From: a virus
IMG/VR virus record: IMGVR_UViG_3300040815_002915
Span: 1-50,930 of that record
DNA: 50,930 nt
Reading direction: 5' to 3' (one strand)
The notes beneath the pieces were generated by a model. That model did no database searches, had not been told where the DNA came from, and saw only the letters and a program-made list of their open reading frames with translations. Of the stretch, positions 33,995 through 43,780 are shown piece after piece. The first letter of the stretch is position 1. Every line of letters begins with the position of its first letter. The translations under genes and the position numbers were made by a program.

Positions 33995-36900
33995 TAGTAT
34001 CCTGCCCCACTACTGCCGGTGCTTGAACCGGAACCTGTTGTAGTAGAGCCTGATACCGCTGATCCTGTCGTGGTGTTGGTAGTGGCAGTTGATGTGGATG
34101 TCACGACTGTGCCGGAAGCCTCGAGTTGGTTGGCTCCAAGCGCACTTATTATTGTGACATCATCAACGGTGGCCCCACTGATGAAAATCTCGTCTGCCGC
34201 TGAGTTAATTTGGAACAGAGACCCAAAACCCTGTCCTGATTGGTTTGGCACGATGACCACCGTGAGTAGGTCCGGTGCCAATTCATTGTGTATGTATGCG
34301 GCTAATTCTGTGAAGTAAAAAGTATCTCCAAAGTCCCAGTTATCAAGTGCGAAGAATTCATTTATTGCGGCTATCACTCTTGTCTTAATAACTGCATCTG
34401 TCACATTCGTTTTTGAGTTCTTCACAACTTTGAATGTTGCTTGTAGTTCTTCATTGGCACTGGTTCCGAACAGAATCTTGTATTTGACTGGATGATATAC
34501 GATTTGATCCGACAATGATTTAAGTGGATTCAACACACCTGAATAGTTTATACGCAGTTGGTCCGACGTTGATGGCGTTGGTTTAACACCACCGTCCTGT
34601 AGCCATATTCTGAATAGGTTGTCATAGGTCCTCTCCAATAGGTAAACATCCACTATGTTGGACACGCTTGGATCTATCCTTGTTTCCTGTCCCGCATGGT
34701 GTTTGTATTGAAAGTTTATCGAATTTCTACCTCTCCTCGCATAGTAATCTGTGTTCGTTGTCAAGGTGTTTGTGGTTGAACTATATTTCTTGATAACATT
34801 TTCTGTGTCTGCGTAAAAATAAAATAGTTGTCCGTCGGTGTATGTTGTTGTATTTAGATTGATGTCTGTTTCATTCTGTGTCACCACGAAGTTACTCGCC
34901 GCGTAAGGTCTGAATCTTTCTATGGTGTCATAAGAGATATACTTCTCGAAGAACACGAATTTTGTAGACACTGATGTGTCTGGTTCTACAAATATGTCAA
35001 ACAGTTCCGGATTATCAACGACACCGTCGTCATCACTGTCATAGAAACCGACCTTGACCTTCCTGTTGTCTTGGAATCCGTCGGCTTCGGTCACGGTGTC
35101 CGTGACCTGCCATGTAATGGGATAACCTATACTGTTGCCCGATGACAGGATGGAATTCGTTTTCAATATCTTAACTGTGTCCTTGACCACGTTACCGGTC
35201 TTGTAATCGTATATCCTTTCCTCTGTGTCAAAATGGAATTTGTTCTGTGATTCGGATTCAAAAATGTAGTCCAGTTTCCTGTAGTGCACCGTGTAGGTGT
35301 TGCCGTCATTAGTGAATTTGAACCACCAACTGGCGTCTAGATTAGTGCCTGCGGTGCTACCGGTGTTTGCGAGGCTGAACACAGTGCTGGTGCTTAGATT
35401 GGTGGTCGTTATGACTCTCCATTCTTCGCTGTCCACGTCATATCTTAGACCAAAGTCTTCGTAGGCCTCTACCCTGTCTATGATGTCTTTTTCTAGAACT
35501 GTTGAGAATGATGTAACGAAATTAGGGATCACCGCGTTCAGTACTGCACCATTTGGCACTATGTCATTCAATGTGATCGGTCCGACTCCCGTTGAAAGAT
35601 TTCCTTGACCACCGTTTGATCCATCGCCCACCACGTCTGATATCTTGGCCCATGCCCTGTCCTCGGCGTTGTCTGTTCCTGACGTCACTAGTGTCCCATT
35701 TAAAAACTCCCTTGTGTCTGGTGATGCGAATTTTATTAAAGCACCTTCCTTGGCATATTTGAGATTGGATGTTGCAGAACTTCCTACAGCCAACGCACCA
35801 CCCGATGTGAAGTATCCGGTGTTGGTATTGGTCGTCGTTGTTGTGGAATTCCATGTCGCTGTCAGTGACGTCAGGCTCTTGGCATCGTACTTGTCATAGT
35901 AGAACTGCCTAGCGTATGCTTCTTTTAATTTTGCTTCAACGGAACCATCGAGCACTGATTGTATTTCACTTCTGTTGTTGAAGGTGAATGTGAATGTGGG
36001 TGAGGTTTCTTCCCTGTAGAGAATTCCATCCTCGGCGAACACAGACACGTTAGAATACGCACCTGTAGGGTCAACTATTTCCTTGGCCCTGCTTATTCCT
36101 GATGCCGATCTGTTGACAGATCTTACTTTGACTATCTCCTGTGATGCAGAAAGTGGTACCACTTGATAGTCCTCTGCCGTTATCATCCTGTTCTGAGAGT
36201 AGTAAACCTGTGCCGCTTTTTCTCTGACCGAGTCATTCGATTCCGTGGCGGCCGCGTTGTATACCGATTGTTTGAGACTCAAAGATATAGTTAAAGTCTG
36301 TTGTGAACCATTGGCGTCTATGTAAGGAACCGACAATGATACCGCCTGCATGTCGGCAGGTTGTATTGCATACTTGGCGTTATCACTGACCCTGTAGTAC
36401 GTCCTGAAGTTGCCCAATGGTAGATTAGAGAAGTTTCCATCACCAAACACAAGGTCTATCGTGTCGTTGTTTTTTGTGACAACATTGTAAATATTTCTGA
36501 TATCTTTTGATAAAGAATTATAGATAGCATTGTTGCCGGACAGAGAAGGCACCTTTTTCCATTGTTCAGCGATCTGTCCAAACTGATCTAGTTTATACAA
36601 CCACACATCGCTGTTGTTGACATTGGTTGTATCGAAACTTTTAACATAATTTGTTATGGCCGTGTCTACAGAAAATTCCTGTCTCTCAATCGTGCCTTGT
36701 TTGAATAGGAAAAAGAATCCTGTGTTGTTGGAACTGTCGCCTGCTCCGTCTGATCTGTATGTGTATGTCAGTCCAGTTCCTGGTACCGGTGACGATTCAT
36801 AGATGGATTCCGAATCTATTATTGTGCTAGGTACTATTTCGAATGCTCTGGTCGTTCCGCCTATGCTTTTACTGAAAGTGAATATTGGTAAATCTAGTTG

Positions 36901-37476
36901 ATTCGAACTTAATGTGTATACTTCTGTGTCTACTCCACCTATCTTGTTTGCTTCCCTAGGACTGCCAAACAGTTGTCCGGTCTGGTTTGCCGCGTTTAGT
37001 ATGGCAATGAATTGTTCCCTGTAATTAGAGTTGGCGGAATCATTCCAGATTATAGTTTGGTTCGCTAGGTTTGTTCCAGAACTGTCATTGACATTCTGAG
37101 TCGTGGATATGGAATCTATCTTTAAAAGTCCTGTTGCTGGCTTGTTTCTTTTTGCGTTGTAATTGATAAGTCTCGCCAATCGTAGTATTGAATTCCTTCT
37201 CTCCGCTGTTTCAAGAAAGTTCTCCCTGGCGTTAAGGTCAACTCTGAAAGAAAGCGCCTGAGCGATGTAGGCTATCAGGTCTATCAGCGCAACGTACTCT
37301 GAACTCTCGACGAAGTCATTGAAATCATCTGGGTAGTTCTCCTGAAGATAGGCCACCATGGTCCTCCTCAGTGTCTCGAAGTCGTAACTTTTGAAATCAG
37401 CCTGTTGGAAGGCCTGATAGATCTTGCGCCAATCCTCGGCTACTAGTAATCTGTTCTGTCTGTCTGTTGTGGCCAT
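33994..37476 (-). CDS. 6: baseplate wedge protein gp6
   Basis: The protein has 1160 residues, longer than T4 gp6 (about 660) but within the larger forms of marine myoviruses. The N-terminus is characteristic: EDWRKIYQAFQQADFKSYDFETLRR, then YLQENYPDDFNDFVESSEY and LSFRVDLNARENFLETAERR, followed by RLARLINYNAKRNKPATG. Gp6 forms the ring that ties the baseplate wedges together and triggers tail contraction. Later parts have beta-rich inserts, and the tail is Ser/Thr/Gly-rich. It lies next to gp25, as in other T4-like phages. A TATAAATA box stands 15 bases before its ATG. Confidence 0.9.
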   Translation of the reverse strand: MATTDRQNRLLVAEDWRKIYQAFQQADFKSYDFETLRRTMVAYLQENYPDDFNDFVESSEYVALIDLIAYIAQALSFRVDLNARENFLETAERRNSILRLARLINYNAKRNKPATGLLKIDSISTTQNVNDSSGTNLANQTIIWNDSANSNYREQFIAILNAANQTGQLFGSPREANKIGGVDTEVYTLSSNQLDLPIFTFSKSIGGTTRAFEIVPSTIIDSESIYESSPVPGTGLTYTYRSDGAGDSSNNTGFFFLFKQGTIERQEFSVDTAITNYVKSFDTTNVNNSDVWLYKLDQFGQIAEQWKKVPSLSGNNAIYNSLSKDIRNIYNVVTKNNDTIDLVFGDGNFSNLPLGNFRTYYRVSDNAKYAIQPADMQAVSLSVPYIDANGSQQTLTISLSLKQSVYNAAATESNDSVREKAAQVYYSQNRMITAEDYQVVPLSASQEIVKVRSVNRSASGISRAKEIVDPTGAYSNVSVFAEDGILYREETSPTFTFTFNNRSEIQSVLDGSVEAKLKEAYARQFYYDKYDAKSLTSLTATWNSTTTTTNTNTGYFTSGGALAVGSSATSNLKYAKEGALIKFASPDTREFLNGTLVTSGTDNAEDRAWAKISDVVGDGSNGGQGNLSTGVGPITLNDIVPNGAVLNAVIPNFVTSFSTVLEKDIIDRVEAYEDFGLRYDVDSEEWRVITTTNLSTSTVFSLANTGSTAGTNLDASWWFKFTNDGNTYTVHYRKLDYIFESESQNKFHFDTEERIYDYKTGNVVKDTVKILKTNSILSSGNSIGYPITWQVTDTVTEADGFQDNRKVKVGFYDSDDDGVVDNPELFDIFVEPDTSVSTKFVFFEKYISYDTIERFRPYAASNFVVTQNETDINLNTTTYTDGQLFYFYADTENVIKKYSSTTNTLTTNTDYYARRGRNSINFQYKHHAGQETRIDPSVSNIVDVYLLERTYDNLFRIWLQDGGVKPTPSTSDQLRINYSGVLNPLKSLSDQIVYHPVKYKILFGTSANEELQATFKVVKNSKTNVTDAVIKTRVIAAINEFFALDNWDFGDTFYFTELAAYIHNELAPDLLTVVIVPNQSGQGFGSLFQINSAADEIFISGATVDDVTIISALGANQLEASGTVVTSTSTATTNTTTGSAVSGSTTTGSGSSTGSSGAGY

Positions 37477-37490
37477 TGTGTATACAACGG

Positions 37491-37498
37491 TATTTATA
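37491..37498 (-). promoter_or_regulatory. late promoter box TATAAATA before gp6
   Basis: The minus strand reads TATAAATA, the T4-type gp55 late box, in the 42-base gap between gp25 and gp6. The start of transcription would fall about 8 bases before the gp6 ATG at 37476, leaving no room for a ribosome site, so either the messenger is nearly leaderless or the box is chance. No other element is visible. Confidence 0.4.
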
Positions 37499-37518
37499 TG
37501 CGAGGAAATATGCGCTTA

Positions 37519-37923
37519 TTAAGATAGACGTAGAAGCGAGTTCTCATCGAAGTTGAACCTCAGTTTCTCAGTGATATTCAGGGGTACATATGTTATAGTG
37601 GCCTGTATGGCTATGCCCTTGTCCGCCTCTGTGACCAATATCTCCTGTGTGGATATGCGAGGATCTGCGTTGAGATTCGCCGTGACATCCTCCACTATGG
37701 CCTCTTTGAGTTGTTCCGTGAATGGTTCGAATATGGCATCGTATATGATCGTGCCGAACTCGGGATTCTCCACACGTTCGCCTTTGCGAACGGAAAGCCT
37801 GTTGATCAGGTCCTGTTTGGCTACTTCGAAGTCGTATAATTTGAAATTCTGTTTGTCAGCACGTGAGCTGAAGCCTTTGAATGTTACTGCTCTATTTGAT
37901 AAATCTCTGTTGTCTTCTGCCAT
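37519..37923 (-). CDS. 25: baseplate wedge protein gp25 (GPW/gp25 family)
   Basis: The protein has 134 residues, the normal length. LYDFEVAKQDLINRLSVRKGERVENPEFGTIIYDAIFEPFTEQL is the family core (RxGxRxxxPxFG), followed by DVTANLNADPRI and a C-terminal strand AIQATITYVPLNITEKL. Gp25 joins the inner wedge of the baseplate near the tube and sheath start. Its ATG overlaps the stop of the gp5-like gene as TAATG. Confidence 0.93.
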   Translation of the reverse strand: MAEDNRDLSNRAVTFKGFSSRADKQNFKLYDFEVAKQDLINRLSVRKGERVENPEFGTIIYDAIFEPFTEQLKEAIVEDVTANLNADPRISTQEILVTEADKGIAIQATITYVPLNITEKLRFNFDENSLLRLS

Positions 37924-40376
37924 TAGTCCAATCTCCTGAATTCCACATCCACTTTATTGTAGTCCACCATGTAGAATCCTGTGTCTGTCATTGTTCTCGC
38001 CCATGGAACTTCCTGTGCCATCACACCCTCATATGTTCCATCGGTGTGTTTGTATTTAAACGAATATATGTTGATGCCCGAAGGCGACTTGCCAACTAAT
38101 TTTATATCTGCCTTCAATCTTTGGTCACTGAATTTAAATCCACTAAAGAATGTTTTGACCGCACCACCTATGGCACCTATCTTGCTGGATAGGTTCACTC
38201 CCACGTTCTGTAGGAAACTCTGTCCCAATCTAGAGGCGTCCCTGGCGTTGAACAGTCCCGCCTTAGAAGCCAAACTCTTGACCTGGTTCATGCCCACTAT
38301 CTTGCCTCCCACAACACTAGAATACGTCTGCGTGATACTGCTTAGGTTGGATATGCTTGGCACTATGTTGCCCGCTGAAAGATTCTTTGTGAGACCCTGA
38401 ACAGAGTTCAAGGCGTCGTTGGCCAAATCTATGTTGCCTGAAATTCCAGACAGTGTGTTGTTGCCCAGTGTGAATAGTTCACCTGCTTGGTTTACGAAAA
38501 CATTGTCCTTGAACAGTTCCGTGCTCTTGCCTGTGAATGACTCCACCACCTGTGACGTTAGACTCGATGTCAGATTCTTAACATCTGTGTTGAATTCAAA
38601 TCCTTTGATCTTCTCTGATATGCTGTCCTTGATGTCGAAAGGAAGATCCACTTTGCCTGTGATCCCGTAGATGTCGTTGTACTTGGTACCAAAATCGGTC
38701 AGCAGTTGTTTGGCCTTGGCGGCATCTGTGCTTGACCCCATCTTCTGTTTCACGTACTCCAATGCGTCCGCTTGGTACTGCGCATCTCTGATGGCACTGT
38801 TCTCGCTAAGTCTATTCTGCATATTGACGAACTCCGCAGTTCCTGGTGTGCGAGACAACTGACTCCAACGTTTCTTGTCATCGCTGTCTATCGGTATAAT
38901 CCCATCATTGCCTATCACGCTGGCCCTGAACATGGGTTCGTGCGTGACGAACCTGTGCACCGTTGTTTTTGTTTTCCTTGTGAACTGTTCTAGAGGTTTG
39001 ATGCCTTTCTGTGTGAGCTCCACATCTCCCTCGTCCCTCAGTTGCATGCCCGCTTTTTCCGGTGTGAGCCAACTTGGCCCCCATGTGCTACTGGCACCCG
39101 TGGAGTTGAAATGGACTTGCGCTCCCGCTAGGTGTATCTGTCCCGAGGCACCGTGTAACTGTGTGCCACTGGTGAATGATGAGATACCGTCCCTGGCGTA
39201 GTCCCTGACAGATCCCGCCTGCGAACTGTTCAGTATGCCCTTCTCTCCGAGGTTCAATAGAATATCCGCGGAATGTATCATCTCCTTGGCGGAACTGAAT
39301 CTTACCTGACCGTTGGCGTGCATGTTGATGTTAGAATCCGAGTGTAGGTTGAAGTCACCCTCGGTCCTCATGTTGATGCCACCAACGCCGGAATAGATGT
39401 CTATCCTGCCATTGCTCTGCATCTCGATGTAGGCATTTCCAGAACCGTTGGCGATGTACACCACGCCCTCGGTGTCGTGCATCAACAGTTGATGTCCGCT
39501 TGCCGTCCTCAATCTCGTGAGTTGGTTAGTGCCATCTGTAGCGCCGTCGTCCATGACGAATGTGTGACCCGTGGTCCTTGTCACGTAGTCAGTGGCTTCT
39601 GAATCCTTCGAACCCACTTTCTTCTTCTGTGAGCCGGTGTCCTTTCTTCCTGGTGTGCTTATACCAAACACCTGACTAGGTGTCTCTCTTCTGGCCGATG
39701 ATGTTGTGGTTCCCCTGATCGGATCTGCTATCAATCCCTGTTTCAGCAACACATCCGCAAAAGGATGTATGGGTTTTGGGGTTGACTCATAATTGCCGTT
39801 GGCGAGAGCACCCGGTGTGTTCCTATTGAGTTCACCCGCTGGTACTGTTTTTGTTCCGTAATTTTTTTGCTTGTCGATTAAATCTTGTTGTGCTCCTGGG
39901 GGTCCTTCCTGTTCGCCGGTCACCTTGTCCCACGTGTTGGCGCTGGCCGCTATGCCTGGCGTCATGTGATTGGTGTATGGGTCCTGCACACAGCCTATCC
40001 AGTAGGCCTGGTCCATCTTGCCCTCGGCGAATATGACGAGAACCTTGGTGTCTAGATCGGGTGGCACCGCCCAGAAACCATACGAATGTTGACTGTCCTC
40101 GAACTCCCGGGAAACACCGTTGGTGTACTGTGCGCCCTTGGCACCGTAGAACGGTGACAGGTAATCACAGGTTATCAACTGTTTCTCAGTTGGATTTTCT
40201 GTCTTAACTAGGCTGGGTATGAACACCTTGAGGCGTCCCATCCTCGCGGGATCCTTGTTGCCTTTCACTATGCCTAGGTACGGTCCGGGGTTGGTGACCG
40301 ACCACTCTTGTTCCCAATTACTGCTCGATGGTTTGGGTGTTGATGCGTGTCCCTTTAAATAATCACTCTGTGCCAT
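37923..40376 (-). CDS. 5: gp5-type baseplate hub/spike protein with C-terminal S74 chaperone domain
   Basis: The protein has 817 residues. Residues about 30-150 form the OB-fold of gp5/VgrG proteins (PYLGIVKGNKDPARMGRLKV ... YWIGCVQDPY). Residues about 275-440 are a spike-type repeat (YIEMQSNGRIDIYSGVGG, NLHSDSNINMHANGQVRF, QIHLAGAQVHFNSTG) forming a triple-stranded beta helix. T4 gp5 has a lysozyme domain between these parts; none is visible here. The last 74 residues hold FSDQRLKADI with S750 and K755, the Ser-Lys pair of S74 intramolecular chaperones, which cut themselves off after trimer folding. Gene order (hub-position protein, gp5, gp25, gp6) supports the call. Both ends overlap neighbours as TAATG. 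Confidence 0.85.
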   Translation of the reverse strand: MAQSDYLKGHASTPKPSSSNWEQEWSVTNPGPYLGIVKGNKDPARMGRLKVFIPSLVKTENPTEKQLITCDYLSPFYGAKGAQYTNGVSREFEDSQHSYGFWAVPPDLDTKVLVIFAEGKMDQAYWIGCVQDPYTNHMTPGIAASANTWDKVTGEQEGPPGAQQDLIDKQKNYGTKTVPAGELNRNTPGALANGNYESTPKPIHPFADVLLKQGLIADPIRGTTTSSARRETPSQVFGISTPGRKDTGSQKKKVGSKDSEATDYVTRTTGHTFVMDDGATDGTNQLTRLRTASGHQLLMHDTEGVVYIANGSGNAYIEMQSNGRIDIYSGVGGINMRTEGDFNLHSDSNINMHANGQVRFSSAKEMIHSADILLNLGEKGILNSSQAGSVRDYARDGISSFTSGTQLHGASGQIHLAGAQVHFNSTGASSTWGPSWLTPEKAGMQLRDEGDVELTQKGIKPLEQFTRKTKTTVHRFVTHEPMFRASVIGNDGIIPIDSDDKKRWSQLSRTPGTAEFVNMQNRLSENSAIRDAQYQADALEYVKQKMGSSTDAAKAKQLLTDFGTKYNDIYGITGKVDLPFDIKDSISEKIKGFEFNTDVKNLTSSLTSQVVESFTGKSTELFKDNVFVNQAGELFTLGNNTLSGISGNIDLANDALNSVQGLTKNLSAGNIVPSISNLSSITQTYSSVVGGKIVGMNQVKSLASKAGLFNARDASRLGQSFLQNVGVNLSSKIGAIGGAVKTFFSGFKFSDQRLKADIKLVGKSPSGINIYSFKYKHTDGTYEGVMAQEVPWARTMTDTGFYMVDYNKVDVEFRRLD

Positions 40377-42604
40377 TAACTAAAAAATCCTTTTATCTTA
40401 GAAATCAAGTCTGTGAACTTTCTTCCTATATTACTTACATCCTTGTACACACCCTGCAGTTCGGTAACGAGTGCTTGTGCCTCACTGAAGGTTTTTACTT
40501 CGGAAGTGGTGCCGTCTTTTGATACCACAACCGATGTGGGCACAGGGTTAGATATATTCACTCCCTGGTTATTAAATCTTGTCATCTGTAGTACGTTGGT
40601 GTATTTGCCGTCCGAGAAATTGTGTTCTACTCCGATCACCCTGTACAATCCGCTGAACTCGGCCGACTGATCACTCTGGAGATCATAAATCCCTGTCCTG
40701 TCGTTGAGATCCGTGGGCATCCTGAAGTTCAAGAGAACAATAGGTTCCGCCACATCTGGATTGTAGCAACGGAACTCATCGTTCCATATCCTGTTCCTTG
40801 CACTCTGCCAGTAGTCCATGTCTATGTCTCTGTGTATGCGCTTGGTGCCAAATAATTCAGGACTTACTGGTATGAACTGGCTCTGTCCCAGCCATGCTGG
40901 ATCACCCAATATCTCCATCCTGATGTTGACCATGTCCGCCAATGGGTGTGTGAGCGTGTCCAGGAACGCATCCAGTTCGGTAGGTGTCCCTCCGGTCTTG
41001 CCTGTACCTGGACTAGAAAACACAGTGGATTCGGTCTTTAGTAGTAAATTGCCATCACCAAAATGTTCTTGTGCTGTTGTCCCTCCTGTGGGTTGACCCC
41101 TGACATTCTCTACCGTATTCTTCCTGGTGTTGGTGGCCTGCACGTCCTTAAGTGCACCTTGGTAATAGGCCACCCTGTAGTTGATGTTTAGGTCCAGAAC
41201 GTCCACGTTGTCGCCCGTGAATATGTAGTTGTAGGTCTTGAACACGAAATTATTGAAGTTCTTTCCTGTGCTCACCCCCGGTATAGACAGCGAGTAAGCG
41301 TGTATCTTGTAGGGCTCGATAGTGAACTTGATTATTTTGGGATTAGTGGCACGTTTCAAATCAAAATTACTGTCGTCGGGTATCACACTGGATTTTATCC
41401 TGAAGTATTTAAAATAGAATTCCTCTGCTTGTTCCAACACTGCCTGCGCTCCACCCTTGAACTGCGCCAGCCCCAACTCCCTAGATGCTTTCTGACGGAA
41501 TTCTTTGTATTTCTTTTCGGTGAAATCAGGATGGCCCTTCATTATCTCTTCTAGTATCTTGATAATATTATTTCCCGTGTTGACCTTCATGAATTCCACT
41601 GGAACGTCTCCTGTGTCCACCACACTAACTACCTCGGCCTGTTGCTTGTACATTCCTGTCTGATCTATGCTACTGACGTCAAATGTCTTCTCGGGATTTA
41701 AATCCTCGTGTATGGATATCTGGTACTTGTCCGGTATACCGATCTTGCCCGCCTCCCGATCGTCCTCTGCTCCTTGGTTCATCAAGTCCTCCAGCGCTTT
41801 CACCACATCAGCCACCGTGTTACCCTGTGGGTAGAGACTGCCCGACGTCTTCAACTCCGAGTAGGTGTTGACGAAGCCGAACTCGTTGTAGGGTATGGCC
41901 TTTACCGTATACACCGTGCCCGCCTGGTTGACGTCCATCTGCATGTCTATGATCTTGATCGGTATCACACGCTTGGTGGCGTCCTTGCCGAACTGGTTGA
42001 TCACGCGCGACTGCTCGTCGAAACCCCGGAACTCCACTGTTAACAGATAGGGTGCGTCCAAGTGATCTAGATAATTGTTGTTGATGGCCGCCCCACGAAT
42101 CCTCTCCAGGAGTGTTATGCCGTAGGGCTCAACGATCTCCATGGTTATGTCCGTGACCGACGTGAGCCTGCGCTTCTCGTTCAATCCCGGTAGGGAGTTC
42201 ATGATCACGCTCTTGATGTAGAGATCCCTGTTTTGGCTCAATACGTTCCTGCTCTTGTCCACTGCGCCTTTCAATCGTTCGTTCTGATTGATAGTTTTCT
42301 TGTTCTCCGTGTTGAGTTCGGGACTGCCTTGATTCTCATTAGCACCTATGCCCGAGCTCCTAGCTATGATGTCGTGTGGTTTGGACTTCAACAGCGTGGC
42401 GGTGTTCTCGAGATCCTTCTTGCCCAGTCCACTCAAGGTGAACAGCGTGTTGTAGGACGCGAACTCGAACAGCATGTTCGGATCCGATATGTTGGTCACA
42501 TAGGTCTCGTCAGTTTTGTTTATGGTGGATTTGTTGGGGGCTACGTCGTCCGCTGTGGCGTACTGCGGCTGTTGTGCAGATGTCTTGTTAAAATGATCTG
42601 GCAT
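40376..42604 (-). CDS. baseplate hub-region structural protein (gp27 position)
   Basis: The protein has 742 residues. It has no signal peptide or enzyme motif. Recognisable parts are NRDLYIKSVIMNSLPGLNEKRR, VTDITMEIVEPYGITLLERI and YLDHLDAPYLLTVEFRGFDE, beta-rich segments seen in marine myovirus proteins encoded before gp5. The C-terminal FSGLYRVIGVEHNFSDGKYTNVLQ resembles the end of gp27/VgrG-type or tail-hub proteins that carry a contractile-tail fold. The gene lies between the gp53-like and gp5 genes, where a hub protein is expected. It may be the gp27 equivalent, but I cannot confirm homology. Confidence 0.65.
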   Translation of the reverse strand: MPDHFNKTSAQQPQYATADDVAPNKSTINKTDETYVTNISDPNMLFEFASYNTLFTLSGLGKKDLENTATLLKSKPHDIIARSSGIGANENQGSPELNTENKKTINQNERLKGAVDKSRNVLSQNRDLYIKSVIMNSLPGLNEKRRLTSVTDITMEIVEPYGITLLERIRGAAINNNYLDHLDAPYLLTVEFRGFDEQSRVINQFGKDATKRVIPIKIIDMQMDVNQAGTVYTVKAIPYNEFGFVNTYSELKTSGSLYPQGNTVADVVKALEDLMNQGAEDDREAGKIGIPDKYQISIHEDLNPEKTFDVSSIDQTGMYKQQAEVVSVVDTGDVPVEFMKVNTGNNIIKILEEIMKGHPDFTEKKYKEFRQKASRELGLAQFKGGAQAVLEQAEEFYFKYFRIKSSVIPDDSNFDLKRATNPKIIKFTIEPYKIHAYSLSIPGVSTGKNFNNFVFKTYNYIFTGDNVDVLDLNINYRVAYYQGALKDVQATNTRKNTVENVRGQPTGGTTAQEHFGDGNLLLKTESTVFSSPGTGKTGGTPTELDAFLDTLTHPLADMVNIRMEILGDPAWLGQSQFIPVSPELFGTKRIHRDIDMDYWQSARNRIWNDEFRCYNPDVAEPIVLLNFRMPTDLNDRTGIYDLQSDQSAEFSGLYRVIGVEHNFSDGKYTNVLQMTRFNNQGVNISNPVPTSVVVSKDGTTSEVKTFSEAQALVTELQGVYKDVSNIGRKFTDLISKIKGFFS

Positions 42605-42607
42605 GAT

Positions 42608-42907
42608 CTATATCCCTAGATCTTTGAGTAGATTATCTTTCTTGGGCAACTGAACAGTCACTCCCGGTTTGAAGTCATAGATCGGATCTTCTATCTGGTC
42701 TGGATTCCTCTGAGCGAACACCCACCAAAGCCTCGGTGATCCATACAAGTCATAGGCCAACAGATCTGGTCTGTAGGCATAGGTTCTCTCAATGGTGTAA
42801 GATTGATCATCCTGCTCTGCTGTTATGGTTCTAGGATTCATTATGTCTAGATAATTTGACACTTCACGTGTCTCGAAATATGGCGAAGTGTTTGAATATT
42901 TGGCCAT
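42608..42907 (-). CDS. gp53-like baseplate wedge protein (LysM-like)
   Basis: The protein has 99 residues. YTIERTYAYRPDLLAYDLYGSPRLWWVFAQ ends in the LysM-like pattern 'RPDLLAxxLYGSxxLWWVFxxxNP' typical of T4 gp53 and related wedge proteins, followed by DFKPGVTVQLPKKD, the closing strand. T4 gp53 is about 196 residues, so this is a short form with only the LysM-like part. It overlaps the upstream structural gene as TAATG and precedes the hub-position gene by a 3-base gap. Confidence 0.7.
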   Translation of the reverse strand: MAKYSNTSPYFETREVSNYLDIMNPRTITAEQDDQSYTIERTYAYRPDLLAYDLYGSPRLWWVFAQRNPDQIEDPIYDFKPGVTVQLPKKDNLLKDLGI

Positions 42908-43734
42908 TAGATGAATCCTACTTCGCTACTGCCCTTGCCATTCAACTCGCCTCTGACGAACTTCTTCATCGAGAAGTTTTTAATGGAATCTCTGCTGTAT
43001 ATTGGTGTGATCAAAACAGATATGTTAGAAAGTGTTGGAGCCCATGTTTGTGAATCACCCTCCGCATTCATGAAGAATCCTGCGTCCGCACCTGACAACT
43101 GCTTGTAGGGTGTATTGGTCTGTTTGGTCGAGATATAGTCTATGCCCGGTCTCAGTTCAACGTTGAAGGAGTTTATCACTACCGGTATCTTGTTAAACAT
43201 GTGATCACCATAACCATAAAGGTGCATGATAGGTGGTGGGTTACCTTTCAACCCATCGCCGTCGTCGTTGCCAAAAAACATCTTCGTGGCCGTCCTTAGG
43301 AAATTGACAGTGGCCACCCAGTGCTTGGCATCTTCTGAATTCTGTACAGGAAACTCTCCTATGATATTCATCTGGTCCACCTGCGAATTCTGATAGGCAT
43401 AATGCGGATAGTTGCTGTGCACCTGGTCCATGGCATTATAATTGGCAGAATGTTGAATTACCACCGCAGGAGTCAATGGCCAGAAAATTCCACGAGATTC
43501 CGCTAACGGTGACATCAGGGGATTATTATCAAAATCAAAGAACTTCTGCAACGGTGATGCTTCTGGTACTTGTAACCTCACACGCCAATCGGTCTTGTCG
43601 TTCCTGCCTGACCATTTGGCACGGGCCTGTACCAGTCTCGAATCCGTGGAAATACCGGCACCCGTGAGTCTGCTCAAGGTCCTGTTGAAGAACCCGGATG
43701 CCACGTTCTTTATTATACCGCCCAGTGTCGCCAT
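42907..43734 (-). CDS. baseplate/tail-tube junction protein (gp48 or gp54 position, tentative)
   Basis: The protein has 275 residues and starts MATLGGIIKNVASGFFNRTLSR, an amphipathic N-terminal helix. The rest is mainly beta, with PAVVIQHSANYNAMDQ and PPIMHLYGYGDHMFNKIPVVI like tail-tube fold proteins. It is the first gene of the leftward baseplate block, directly behind the late promoter at 43788-43781. In T4-like phages tube-initiator and cap genes (gp48, gp54) occur near here, so that role is proposed from position and composition only. Confidence 0.5.
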   Translation of the reverse strand: MATLGGIIKNVASGFFNRTLSRLTGAGISTDSRLVQARAKWSGRNDKTDWRVRLQVPEASPLQKFFDFDNNPLMSPLAESRGIFWPLTPAVVIQHSANYNAMDQVHSNYPHYAYQNSQVDQMNIIGEFPVQNSEDAKHWVATVNFLRTATKMFFGNDDGDGLKGNPPPIMHLYGYGDHMFNKIPVVINSFNVELRPGIDYISTKQTNTPYKQLSGADAGFFMNAEGDSQTWAPTLSNISVLITPIYSRDSIKNFSMKKFVRGELNGKGSSEVGFI

Positions 43735-43780
43735 ATATTATAGGTTGCTTTCCCTTGTAAAATTTCGTATACTTTAACTA

